Below, in pieces: positions 6,801-11,215 of a stretch of DNA of 13,143 nt (position 1 is its first letter; each line of letters begins with the position of its first letter). Position numbers and translations under genes: made by a program. The stretch is from Baffinella frigidus (lineage: Eukaryota > Cryptophyceae > Cryptomonadales > Baffinellaceae): contig MU646430.1 of NCBI GenBank assembly GCA_026770585.1, positions 290,726 to 303,868 of the forward strand, given 5' to 3'. The notes beneath the pieces are model-generated. The model saw nothing but the letters and a program-made list of their open reading frames with translations. It was not told the origin of the DNA and ran no database searches.

Positions 6801-8964
6801 AAATTTTCAGGATTCCCCGGATTTTTCCAGTACGTTTCAGTAATTTTCAGGACAGAAGGGGTTGCGTACCAGGTCCATGAAGTCTTCGAAGGAGTTGGTG
6901 TCGCAGATCTTGAATGTGGTGCTCCATGTCGTCCTAGCACGGCCATATAGCTATAGTTGGTGCGTATCTAGTTTCAAAGAGACGATTCCAGGGTCGATCT
7001 GAGGTCACAGTGGAATGGGGTTGCATACCAGGTCCATGAAGTCTTCGAAGGAGTTGGTGTCGCAGATCTTGATGTGGTGCACCATATGGTCCTCCCGGCT
7101 GCCAATTCGCCCCAGCCACGCTTCAGGGTTCAGGTGTGATGACTAAGGGCTGAGGGTTAAGGTTTCAGGGTTTCAGGGTTTAGAGTCTCCTGCGTCAGAC
7201 ACGCCGGAACGCACCCACACCCTCAAACACCCACGCTTTGTCGTCCCGTCCCATCCACGCGTGAGATTTCAAACCCCCACACCCCAATCCCTCATCCCCA
7301 AGACACGCGGGAACGCACCCACACCCTCAAACACCCATTCTTGTCGTCCCATCAACCCGCGTCAGACTTCCACCCCCAAACCCCAAACCCCAAGCCCTCC
7401 CATCCACGCGTCCGACAGGCCGGAACGCACCCACACCCACACCCACACTCACACCCACACCCACACCCACGCCCACAGGGAACCGGGCGAAATGCAGGGC
7501 AGTTAGGCCTACGGCAGTGACTACGATATGCCGCAGGACGGTCGTGATCACTACCCACAGGGCACCGGACTAAATGCAGGGCACTTAAGCCTAGGGCAGT
7601 GGCTACGGTAGGCCGCAGGGGCCCTACGGCCTACCGTAGTCAATACCATAGGCTTAACTGCCCTGAAATTAGGCCGGTACCCTATGAGTGTGGGTTTCTT
7701 GTGGGAGCGCTATGACCCTCCTACGGCCCACCGTATTCAATACCGTAGACGTAACTACCCTGGATTTAGGCCGTCACCCTATTAACACCCTGAAACACCC
7801 ATTTTCTGTGTGCGTTTGCTCCGCCCAGAGAAAACAGGGTATTTCTGAAGCACAACTACACCGTTCATAGAGTCGTGCAAACACTTCTCTGACAAGTTCT
7901 TTGTAAAGTTTCAAAAAACACGTGAGGTCTTCCCGTCAGGGCGAGGCCCCCTCCAGGCAGAGCCTAGCTCTACCCGAGTTTTGTTCTGGCCCGTCCTACA
8001 GGCGTTCTATTCGCCCTTTTGTACTGGCCTTTTGCTCTTAAATACTTTCAAGGACGAGCCAGAATAAAACGCAGGCAGCGCTAGGGAGACATACCTGGAG
8101 AATGCTGGAGGGTCCTATTTATATGTGGGGCTGTAAATATCTGTACCAGGATAACGTACCCAACCTCGTGACTGTGCCAATTTCGCAAAGTAACATGACC
8201 AACCTCACGAAAGTTTCTACACACATACCCACTTGTGAAAACAAACGGGTTTAAACAGGCTCCTCTGGCATTCTCGAGCGGCGCCTTTAGGACCTTTAGG
8301 CTCGATCCAATCCCACCATAGCCGGACACCTGGCGGTTCCGTAGAACGAGCTTCTACCAGGCAGAACCGTCTGGGGTGGTTGACAGGTATGCGAGGCAGA
8401 CCTGGAGCAAGTGAACGTGACGAAATGCTCGAAATGCGGCATCCGTCGGCACCCCCTTCTCGCCACACAGCGGCCTTCGAAGGGATTTTTACTAACCCCT
8501 GAGTGATAAGACCTAGGACCCTACGGTAGGCAACCCGTAGGAACATAAGGGGGTTCCTACGGATAAGGTAACGGAAACTCGGGCACTGAGTGCCCGAAAA
8601 TTCCTTCGTAGCCCTCTTTGTGGAGTGGCAGACCTGGAGCAAGTGAACGTGACAAAATGCTCCTCGGCATCCCCTCATCCTACAGGCGTTCTGTTCGCCC
8701 GTTTGTACTGGATTTCTGCTCTTTCACACTTGTAAGGACGAGCCTGAATAAAACTCAGGCAGAGCTAGGTGAGGCAGAGGCTAGGACCTAAGGGGTAAAA
8801 CCTAAGGGATAAAACTCGGGCAGAGCTAGAGCCAGACCTGGAGCAAGTGAACGTCACGAAATGCTCCTCAACATCCGCCGGCGCCACCAGCTTCTTCTTC
8901 CTCCTCTCCCCTCGCTCCTCTCCCCTCAGCTTCGCCAGCGCCCGCGCCGCAGCCGCGTCGTCCC
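3760..8964 (-). CDS. PB1-domain protein gene, C-terminal five exons (spliced, with duplicated exons)
   Basis: Main model: exons 8838-8964, 7029-7098, 5937-5991, 4586-4644 and a terminal exon at 4030-4110 or its copy 3760-3840. The junction phases (2, 0, 1, 0) all agree. The product has a basic linker (GERRKKK), then a roughly 80-residue ubiquitin-roll: strand HFVTFTC, strand VHHIKICDTN, helix SFEDFMDLIHNEFGG, strand LWATYTNML, strand GATLVKDD, helix ESFDAICAVCEEE, strand GRLKLDLTV, then an acidic tail. This order, with SFEDF after strand 2 and a DDESFDAI helix start, matches the PB1 family of protein-protein interaction domains. The usual basic lysine of strand 1 and most of the acidic OPCA motif are missing, so partner choice cannot be predicted. 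Introns are 1.0-1.9 kb for the long ones and full of repeats. Upstream exons, including the true start, are not established. Confidence 0.7.
3870..3992. repeat. Fold-back element, ACAGGGGTACC termini, copy 1
   Basis: The arms ACAGGGGTACCTCGCTCATAA and TGATGAGTGAGGTATCCCTGT (partly shown: TGAGTGAGGTATCCCTGT) pair over about 45 bases, with CTACAGTAGG and CCTAGGACC/GGTCCTAGG inside. It sits between the two terminal exon copies of the PB1 gene. Size about 123 bases; no target-site duplication recognised. Confidence 0.8.
4030..4110 (-). CDS. PB1 gene terminal exon, proximal copy
   Basis: 81 bases with the stop TGA at 4030-4032. Its acceptor is CCTTCCCTTCTCAG (AG at 4111-4112). It reads the same 26 residues as the distal copy except Ile in place of Val. 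It is the first terminal exon met after the exon at 4586-4644, whose last codon GAG joins in phase 0. A pure CCACAAA (sense) heptamer run lies immediately upstream of the acceptor. Confidence 0.7.
   Translation of the reverse strand, partial: EEGGRLKLDLTVTAEEPPEIDSDDEL
4124..4203. repeat. TTTGTGG heptamer array grading into TTTGGGG and TTTAGGG
   Basis: About eight homogeneous units of TTTGTGG, then two TTTGGGG, then TTTAGGG, all on the plus strand. In the sense of the PB1 gene this is a C-rich run ending about a dozen bases before the acceptor at 4111. The same variant, in the opposite orientation, is at 12943-12970. Confidence 0.9.
4303..4422. repeat. Fold-back element, ACAGGG..TACC termini, copy 2
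   Basis: Same family as 3870-3992: ACAGGGCTACCTCGCTCATA at the left, TATGAGCGAGGTACCCCTGT at the right, with CTACAGTAGG and ATGCCTAGGGCCCCATGG in the centre. The arms are cleaner than in copy 1. Just outside, a separate 12-bp inverted pair GAATATGGACAC/GTGTCCATATTC lies at about 4224-4297. Confidence 0.85.
4586..4644 (-). CDS. PB1 gene exon with GATLVKDDESFDAICAVCE
   Basis: 59 bases between acceptor GTGTGTGGAGCAG and donor GAG|GTGTGT. It enters in phase 1 (two bases finish the Gly codon begun by the exon at 5937) and leaves in phase 0. It codes strand 4 and helix 2 of the PB1 fold. Its first 26 bases are repeated three times upstream as 27-base mini-exons. Confidence 0.7.
4795..4867 (-). repeat. 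Palindromic intron element E, copy 1
   Basis: In minus sense the element begins GTAGGAACCCCCCTATG at the donor of the mini-exon 4868-4894. It includes the hairpin CCCTACGGTA-GGAAA-TACC(T/G)TAGGG (4825-4849) and ends in CTAGGGGGTTATTCAAAATC. It supplies the 5' splice site of the mini-exon. Confidence 0.75.
4868..4894 (-). CDS. 27-base mini-exon GATLIKDN, copy of exon 4586
   Basis: Acceptor CACCCTTCTCTCAG, 27 open bases reading GATLIKDN, donor C|GTAGGAAC. Both ends are phase 1, so inclusion would add nine residues in frame. Compared with the full exon, codon changes are mainly synonymous (GGA/GGG, AAA/AAG) with V to I and D to N. It may be an alternative mini-exon or a leftover of duplication. 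Confidence 0.5.
4960..5080 (-). repeat. Palindromic intron element E, copy 2
   Basis: Starts at the donor of the mini-exon 5081-5107 (GTAGGAACTCC in minus sense) with the perfect 10-bp-arm hairpin CCCTACGGTA-GGAAA-TACCGTAGGG at 5038-5062. Its GGGGGTTATTCAAA tail is present in extra tandem copies. Confidence 0.8.
5081..5107 (-). CDS. 27-base mini-exon GATLVKDD, copy of exon 4586
   Basis: Acceptor GGTGTGTAGACCAG, open 27 bases reading GATLVKDD, donor C|GTAGGAAC. All coding differences from the 4586 exon are silent (GGA/GGG, CTT/CTC, GTG/GTC, AAA/AAG). Phase 1 at both ends. Confidence 0.5.
5127..5221 (-). repeat. Palindromic intron element E, copy 3
   Basis: Begins at the donor GTAAGAACCCC of the mini-exon 5222-5248. 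Perfect hairpin CCCTACGGTA...TACCGTAGGG at 5179-5203, then CTATTCACTAGGGGG (minus sense) and a doubled GGGGGTTATTCAAA motif. Confidence 0.8.
5222..5248 (-). CDS. 27-base mini-exon GATLVKDD, first of three
   Basis: Acceptor TCTGGCTTAGCAG, open 27 bases reading GATLVKDD, donor C|GTAAGAAC, the best consensus donor of the three. Coding bases differ from the full exon only silently (GGA/GGG, GCG/GCA, ACC/ACG, CTT/CTC, AAA/AAG). Phase 1 at both ends, so zero to three mini-exons could be included without a frameshift. Confidence 0.5.
5385..5920. repeat. Tandem units of exon-tail/donor plus telomere-like run
   Basis: Four times (near 5408-5450, 5513-5535, 5773-5795 and at the true exon end 5925-5945) the motif for the exon tail ACATGTTGACAG and the following GTTGCCCCTCCCC (minus sense, variously eroded) is found, each followed in minus sense by a run of heptamers (about 5385-5407, 5450-5512, 5730-5770, 5848-5920). 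The copy at 5420-5450 still reads WVTYTNMLT. A related pair CACATG...GACGCGG...GAGCTCTGAA lies at 5690-5733 and 5794-5833. Confidence 0.65.
5937..5991 (-). CDS. PB1 gene exon IHNEFGGQLWATYTNMLT
   Basis: Acceptor GGGGCCGCGTGCAG (AG at 5992-5993), 55 bases, donor GACAG|GTTGTCC. Phase 0 in, phase 1 out. It codes the end of helix 1 and strand 3 of the PB1 fold. A partial copy is at 6122-6163 and tail-only copies lie at 5408-5795. The donor is followed within about 20 bases by a G-rich (sense) heptamer run. Confidence 0.7.
6122..6163 (-). pseudogene. Partial copy of the IHNEF exon
   Basis: The acceptor GGGCCGCGTGCAG and the first 12 codons (IHNGFGGQLWAT) are kept, with Glu changed to Gly. Sequence then diverges after the ACG codon; the nearest donor (GTACTC) would leave in phase 0 rather than 1. 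It could not replace the 5937 exon in frame, so I treat it as a broken copy. Confidence 0.5.
6209..6355. mobile_element. Long fold-back (MITE-like) element
   Basis: Arms of about 63 bases (6209-6271 and 6292-6355) pair almost perfectly around a 20-base loop. The outer end is AACGGCCTGAAAATGGGGTA, the inner end CCTACCGTAGGCCGAG. Only one indel and about two mismatches separate the arms. It carries no gene. The same arm design (CCGGCCTAA.TTCAGGGCAGTTA...CTACGGTAGG) is seen at 7491-7784. No clear target duplication. Confidence 0.8.
6446..6512 (-). pseudogene. Broken copy of the FMGL exon
   Basis: Ends with RSLQEFMGL before donor-like GTACAC. It is closely similar to 6719-6785, but two bases are missing in the middle, so the frame that reaches FMGL has a TGA upstream. 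Also shares the upstream sequence TTTGTG..GAAGTAACTGAAG. Confidence 0.5.
6560..6660 (-). repeat. Diverged palindromic element E between FMGL exon copies
   Basis: Contains GGGATTTTGAATAACCC, CCCTACGGTAGGCAATCCG and TAGGAACGTAGGGGGGCTTC. The middle hairpin is shorter than in the copies at 4825-5203. Together with 8470-8580 it forms a subfamily sharing GATAAGACCT and GATAAGGTAACGGAAA. Confidence 0.7.
6719..6785 (-). CDS. Possible alternative exon ending RSLQAFMGL
   Basis: Possible acceptor GTAACTGAAG (AG at 6786-6787), 67 open bases, donor CTG|GTACGC. It reads GLKDLLGNERGSH then RSLQAFMGL, entering at phase 2 and leaving at phase 0 as the 7029-7098 exon does. The last residues align with NSFEDFMDL of the main exon. 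The acceptor lacks a good pyrimidine tract. Confidence 0.35.
6870..6933 (-). CDS. PB1 gene exon, alternative copy (TTWSTTFKICDTN...)
   Basis: Acceptor CGTGCTAG, 64 open bases, donor CTG|GTACGC. It reads TTWSTTFKICDTN then SFEDFMDL; from KICDTN on it is the same peptide as the 7029-7098 exon, and the DNA is nearly identical. One inserted base and a shifted acceptor change the first residues but restore the same phases (2 in, 0 out). It could be mutually exclusive with 7029-7098; including both would not fit, because the phases differ. Confidence 0.5.
7029..7098 (-). CDS. PB1 gene exon REDHMVHHIKICDTN...FMDL
   Basis: Acceptor GGGGCGAATTGGCAG (AG at 7099-7100), 70 bases, donor CTG|GTATGC. Phase 2 in, phase 0 out. 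It reads REDHMVHHIKICDTN then SFEDFMDL: PB1 strand 2 and the first half of helix 1. A CCTGAAA (sense) heptamer run lies 35-60 bases upstream of the acceptor. Confidence 0.65.
7120..7185. repeat. Short TTTCAGGG heptamer-like run
   Basis: GGTTTCAGGGTTTCAGGGTTTAGAG and related units (split here as GGTTTCAGGGTTT and CAGGGTTTAGAG), G-rich on the plus strand and therefore C-rich in the sense of the PB1 gene, upstream of the 7029-7098 exon. Confidence 0.75.
7190..7490. repeat. Three direct repeats of about 104-112 bp and a CCCACA microsatellite
   Basis: GACACGCCGGAACGCACCCA (first half shown) and its CACCCTCAAACACCCA tail start at 7198, 7302 and (diverged) 7414. The last copy runs into hexamer repeats CCCACA at about 7428-7482. 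The long histidine-threonine frames here are products of this microsatellite, not genes. Three CCCCAAA heptamers sit at 7372-7392. Confidence 0.8.
7491..7784. mobile_element. Nested fold-back cluster (left-left-right-right arms)
   Basis: A left arm GCAGGGCAGTTAGGCCTACG (7496 on) is repeated at 7576 (GCAGGGCACTTAAGCCTAGG). Right arms (CCTACGGCCTACCGTAGTCA 7623 on; CCTACGGCCCACCGTATTCA 7719 on) follow, each ending in AGGCCG. The inner pair 7559-7683 is a near-perfect hairpin with almost no loop. Arms match those of 6209-6355. No coding capacity. Confidence 0.75.
7785..8285. other. Repeat-bearing intron region without a recognised exon
   Basis: Holds the first copy of a 100-bp repeat (7993-8095, second copy 8670-8775) and a 20-bp direct repeat TAACGTACCCAACCTCGTGA (8152-8171) / TAACATGACCAACCTCACGA (8191-8210). 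Lies inside the long intron of the PB1 gene between 8838 and 7098. No exon with splice sites was recognised. Confidence 0.5.
7993..8095. repeat. 100-bp direct repeat, copy 1
   Basis: TCCTACAGGCGTTCTATTCG ... TTTGTACTGG ... AAGGACGAGCCAGAATAAAA ... GGCAGCGCTAGG. Copy 2 at 8670-8775 has about one change in eight bases. Confidence 0.8.
8286..8350 (-). repeat. Diverged minus-strand copy of element B
   Basis: In minus sense: GGTGTCCGGCTATGGTGGGA then CGAGCCTAAAGGTCCTAAAG. The alignment to element B has no indel over 48 bases and both read GVRL.W...EPKGPKG in one frame (GVRLWWDWIEPKGPKG against GVRLCWELEEPKGPKG). It could be an old repeat copy or a trace of a coding origin of element B. Confidence 0.6.
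8402..8442 (-). pseudogene. Partial copy of the EHFVTFTCS exon end (second)
   Basis: Minus sense GAGCATTTCGTCACGTTCAC then TTGCTCCAG|GTCTGC: reads EHFVTFTCS with the donor kept. Upstream sequence carries a short CATTTCGAG duplication and no full exon. Inverted orientation relative to plus-strand frames. Confidence 0.55.
8470..8580 (-). repeat. Diverged palindromic element E between EHFVTF exon copies
   Basis: Carries GGGATTTTTACTAACCCC, AGTGATAAGACCTAGG, CCCTACGGTAGGCAACCCG, TAGGAACATAAGGGGGTTCC and GATAAGGTAACGGAAA. It is the sister of 6560-6660 and again separates two copies of the same exon end. A short hairpin CGGGCACTGAGTGCCCG follows at 8579-8595. Confidence 0.7.
8634..8672 (-). pseudogene. 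Partial copy of the EHFVTFTCS exon end (first)
   Basis: Reads DAEEHFVTFTCS with donor CCAG|GTCTGC. Differences from the full exon in the shared codons are one replacement (Ala for Val) and silent changes (CAT TTT GTC against CAT TTC GTG). The nearest acceptor (CCTGTAG) gives a stop in the required frame, so it is probably not usable as it stands. Confidence 0.55.
8670..8775. repeat. 100-bp direct repeat, copy 2
   Basis: Partner of 7993-8095. It is followed by short tandem pieces of TAAAACTCGGGCAGAGCTAG (8753-8832), which also occur inverted at 7958-7985. Confidence 0.8.
8838..8964 (-). CDS. PB1 gene exon with basic linker and first PB1 strand
   Basis: 127 bases from acceptor AAATCTCAG to donor CCAG|GTCTGG; two bases, 41 codons, two bases. 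It reads DDAAAARALAKLRGEERGE then a basic run RRKKK, then VAPADVEEHFVTFTCS. The last part is strand 1 of the PB1 fold; the phase fits the exon at 7029-7098 (or 6870-6933). The open plus-strand frames here are its shadow. I first thought of ubiquitin C-terminal hydrolase for EHFVTF, but the downstream exons settle on PB1. Confidence 0.65.
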
Positions 8965-9112
8965 CTGAGATTTGTGTAAAGTCACTCCGGCTATGCCTAC
9001 GTGGGGTTTATCCCCAGAGGCCCACCCACAACGTGACCACCAACGGCCTGCGATTAGTCAATTAAGGCGGTCTCAGAAGGCTCCAGATGGTCCATGTGAT
9101 CAGGGTAAAGAC

Positions 9113-9167
9113 GCTCGATCCTCCCCGCTCAGCGCCGCCAGCGCAACCGCTGCAGCGTTATCGTCCC
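9113..9167 (-). CDS. Shortened copy of the DDAAAARALAKL exon
   Basis: Acceptor TTCACACGAGCAG, then 55 open bases reading DDNAAAVALAALSGEDR, ending at a GC|GTCTTTACC donor-like site. It is homologous to the first half of the 8838-8964 exon (DDAAAARALAKLRGEER) and has the same phases at both ends. The EHFVTF part is missing, so if used it would delete PB1 strand 1. A third acceptor copy (CACACGAGCAG|GGGACG) is at 9419-9421 with almost no exon left. Confidence 0.4.
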
Positions 9168-9206
9168 CTGCTCGTGTGAAAATATTCGTTCCACTGGACA
9201 GCCCAA

Positions 9207-9377
9207 CCGCACGAGGCTATCCATGCGAACAGAACATAAGTCGATTGTAAGCGTGTGTGTAGTAATTTTCACATGTTTGGTCACGTGGCGCCCGAAAAGC
9301 GGGCGCCACGTGACCAATTCTCCCCACAAAACGCTACAATTGACTTTTATTCTGTTCGCATGGCTAGCCTCGTGTGG
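9207..9377. mobile_element. MITE-like inverted repeat with GTCACGTG core
   Basis: The left arm starts CACGAGGCTATCCATGCGAA and the right arm ends TTCGCATGGCTAGCCTCGTG. The arms (about 85 and 75 bases) meet in a perfect 16-bp hairpin GGTCACGTGGCGCCCG at 9279-9294 and 9300-9315, with loop AAAAG. No open frame. Flanks share CC.CACGAG, but no clear target duplication. It lies in the intron just upstream of the 9113-9167 exon copy. Confidence 0.85.
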
Positions 9378-9439
9378 AAACCCGACTTTTTCCGTTGGGC
9401 GCCCCTACGTTCGCGTCCCCTGCTCGTGTGGGACATTCC

Positions 9440-9685
9440 ACGACGGCAAGGAATATTACCAGGAAAACCTACCCCCTAAACCCTGAACCTCTGAACGGTC
9501 AACATCCTTCGGGGGCTCCTCGTAGGGACGGGCAGACAGGACTCAGGGTTCTGCTGCAGCGCATTCTCGCTGCTGGTGACGCTTGCGGATATTTGTTTTT
9601 AAATCTGGACACACGGTTGAGGAGAACGTGCGCAGCCTGCTCTAAATCGTTCTTTTAGAACGAGGCTGGATGCGTCTGGAGGAGA
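9440..9685. other. No supported feature
   Basis: A short CCCTAAA/CCCTGAA run (9473-9496), then mixed sequence. A plus-strand frame is open from 9374 to 9658 without any recognisable domain; I see no duplicated exon or splice pair here. Confidence 0.4.
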
Positions 9686-9690
9686 GAGGC

Positions 9691-9843
9691 TCATCCGGGA
9701 ACATGTTTAATCTAAAACAAAATGGCCTATCAAACCGGATTCTGGCCCTAATTAAATTTAAGCATGGCCCTAATTAACCTTCGTCCAACTCCTTTGAATA
9801 AATAGGGAATCATTTTCTTTTAAATCAAACATGTCCCCGGATT
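9691..9843. mobile_element. 153-bp MITE with GAGGC target duplication
   Basis: Terminal inverted repeats TCATCCGGGAACATGTTTAA / AATCCGGGGACATGTTTGAT (as read from the opposite strand at the right end) extend about 27 bases. The element is flanked on both sides by GAGGC (9686-9690 and 9844-9848). Interior AT-rich with a direct repeat ATGGCCCTAATTAA. Non-coding. Confidence 0.75.
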
Positions 9844-9862
9844 GAGGCGTGGGCTTGCGGAC

Positions 9863-9939
9863 CTGCCGCGTCGCCGAAGTTGCCGAAGCTCAGCAACGAT
9901 GACAGGGAGCTCCACGCCTGCCGACACGCTCGTCAGCGA
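9863..9939 (-). CDS. Candidate upstream exon SLTSVSAGVELPVIVAELRQ
   Basis: Possible acceptor CTGCATCAAG, 77 open bases reading SLTSVSAGVELPVI then VAELRQLRRRG, donor GGCAG|GTCCGC. Same strand as the PB1 gene and upstream of it. Its phase (2 out) does not fit the 8838 exon (1 in), so another exon must lie between or it belongs to another gene. The acceptor is weak. The copy at 10246-10307 differs silently over SLTSVSAGVELPVI. Confidence 0.45.
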
Positions 9940-9984
9940 CTTGATGCAGTGTTCAGGGCTAGTGTCGGTGTGTTGAGTGCTTGC

Positions 9985-10105
9985 TGGTGGTGGTGGTGGT
10001 GGTGGTGGTGGTGGTGGTGTGTTGAGTGCTAGTGTGTTGAGTGCTAGTGTGTTGAGTGCTTGAGTGCTAGTGTGTTGCGTGCTATTGTGTTGAGTGCTTG
10101 GGGGT
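9985..10105. repeat. TGG microsatellite and GTGTTGAGTGCTA tandem repeats
   Basis: About eleven TGG units (9985-10018), then irregular units of GTGTTGAGTGCT(TG/AGT) to about 10101. In the minus-strand sense these are CCA and AGCACTCAACAC repeats upstream of the 9863-9939 exon. Confidence 0.85.
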
Positions 10106-10179
10106 GGCCTTTGGCTCCAAGGGAGAAAGGGAAGGCCCGATTTTATCGAGGAGGTGCTGGAGCGCAGCGCGGGTAGACC

Positions 10180-10247
10180 CTAAACCCTGAACCCTGAACC
10201 CTGAACCCTAAACCCTGAACCCTAAACTCTAAAAACCAAACCCTAAT
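10180..10247. repeat. CCCTGAA/CCCTAAA heptamer run
   Basis: About nine units, CCCTAAA and CCCTGAA mixed. Its right end replaces the second half of the duplicated SLTSVSAG exon: the homology stops at GTCATT and AGGGTTTGG begins (minus sense). The VQGLGFRV peptide read here is the translation of the repeat. Confidence 0.85.
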
Positions 10248-10307
10248 GACAGGGAGCTCCACGCCTGCTGACACGCTCGTGAGCGACTCGGTGCAGTGTT
10301 CAGGGCT
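10246..10307 (-). pseudogene. Truncated copy of exon 9863-9939
   Basis: Reads EHCTESLTSVSAGVELPVI; the partner reads EHCIKSLTSVSAGVELPVI. In the SLTSVSAGVELPVI part all three changes are silent (CTC/CTG, TCA/TCG, ATT/ATC). It is cut by the heptamer run before any donor. The duplicated unit also includes GGCCTTTGGCTCCAAGG further out (10108 and 10319). Confidence 0.5.
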
Positions 10308-10339
10308 CGGGGGGGGGGGCCTTTGGCTCCAAGGAATGT

Positions 10340-11117
10340 TCTCGGCTGCTCGACCCGCAATTGAGCAGAGGTTTGGAAGGGGCAAATTCCTCTCCCGGCG
10401 AGGCTCGAAGCCCCAACGTTCGATCCCCCACCGCGCGACAGCATCAACCCTCGCTGCGGGCAGCGCTCTCAGGGGATCCCACCAGACCCAAACGATCAAA
10501 TTCCACTTGGTGGCTGGTGGGGGGCTTGTGCTCTCAGGGCTGTCTTCTACGCTCTGCAGGGACCTGCGAGAAAAGATCCGGCTGCGGCTCAGCTTCGTCC
10601 TCCCCTCCCTTGGTGTCCGCGTGGAAGCGGATCGATCTGGGCTTCGATATCGTCTTAGGCATCCTCCCCCGCCGCGCCTCTTCGCCCTCCCTCTGGAATC
10701 CTCCTCCTCCTTTGCTCCTCCCTCTCCGGTTACTGCTGGAATATGATCCTCCTCCTCCTCCTCACAGCATCTTCCCCGCCACACCACCCGCTCCGCGCCA
10801 ATCCGACCGCCCAACGCGAAAGCAAGGAACCCGCCCCACCGACAGCTTCGCAAAAATCGACCAAATCCTCGGTGTCCAAAGTGGATGGAATCGAGGATGA
10901 AAAACGAGGGGTTTCCTCTGCCAAGAGCGTCGAATTTGGGCTCTGGCTGTGGGAAAAAACTAAAACTCGAGACTCGATATGATCGACTTCGGAACGTTGA
11001 TGTCAAATTTTTCACCGTTGAGGAGGGTCCTTCGTTCGCCGTCCTTGGGGCTGCTTCACGCGCACCGCGCATCGGGTGGAGTGGCTGGGAAGCTCCTGGC
11101 CTCATCGCTGCAGTGCG
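10340..11117. promoter_or_regulatory. Spacer between minus- and plus-strand genes, possible bidirectional promoter
   Basis: No exon could be supported. Long frames are open on both strands because stops are rare, with compositional proline, arginine and CTC/CTCCTC runs (10690-10790). It separates the minus-strand SLTSVSAG exons from the plus-strand gene at 11118, so it is the natural place for divergent promoters or first exons. On the minus strand near 10850-10920 a peptide EDLVDFCEAVGG looks protein-like but has no support. No TATA box stands out. Confidence 0.35.
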
Positions 11118-11215
11118 ATGCCGAGCCTGGACGGGCTCATGCTATGCATCGGCGAGCTGGAGCGCTCGGGGCAGGTCGTGATAGCAATCGCGGTGCTGAA
11201 CGGGTGCCTCAAGAG
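11118..11215 (+). CDS. Helical-repeat gene, first recognised exon
   Basis: Starts at ATG 11118 and ends at donor AAGAG|GTGCGT, 32 codons plus two bases. If the CTGCAG before it is an acceptor, this is an internal exon and the gene begins upstream. Confidence 0.55.

Noticed and set aside
7261-7506. Plus-strand frame with a threonine-histidine run, and its mirror frames
   Set aside because: Produced by the CCCACA microsatellite and direct repeats.
8838-8964. Ubiquitin C-terminal hydrolase (C12) exon suggested by DVEEHFVTFTC
   Set aside because: No LYELDG or catalytic segment follows; the downstream exons make a complete PB1-like fold in which this segment is the first strand.
10143-11105. 320-residue minus-strand open frame
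   Set aside because: It runs through the spacer, a duplicated exon fragment and a heptamer array (VQGLGFRV peptides). Composition-driven, no domain.
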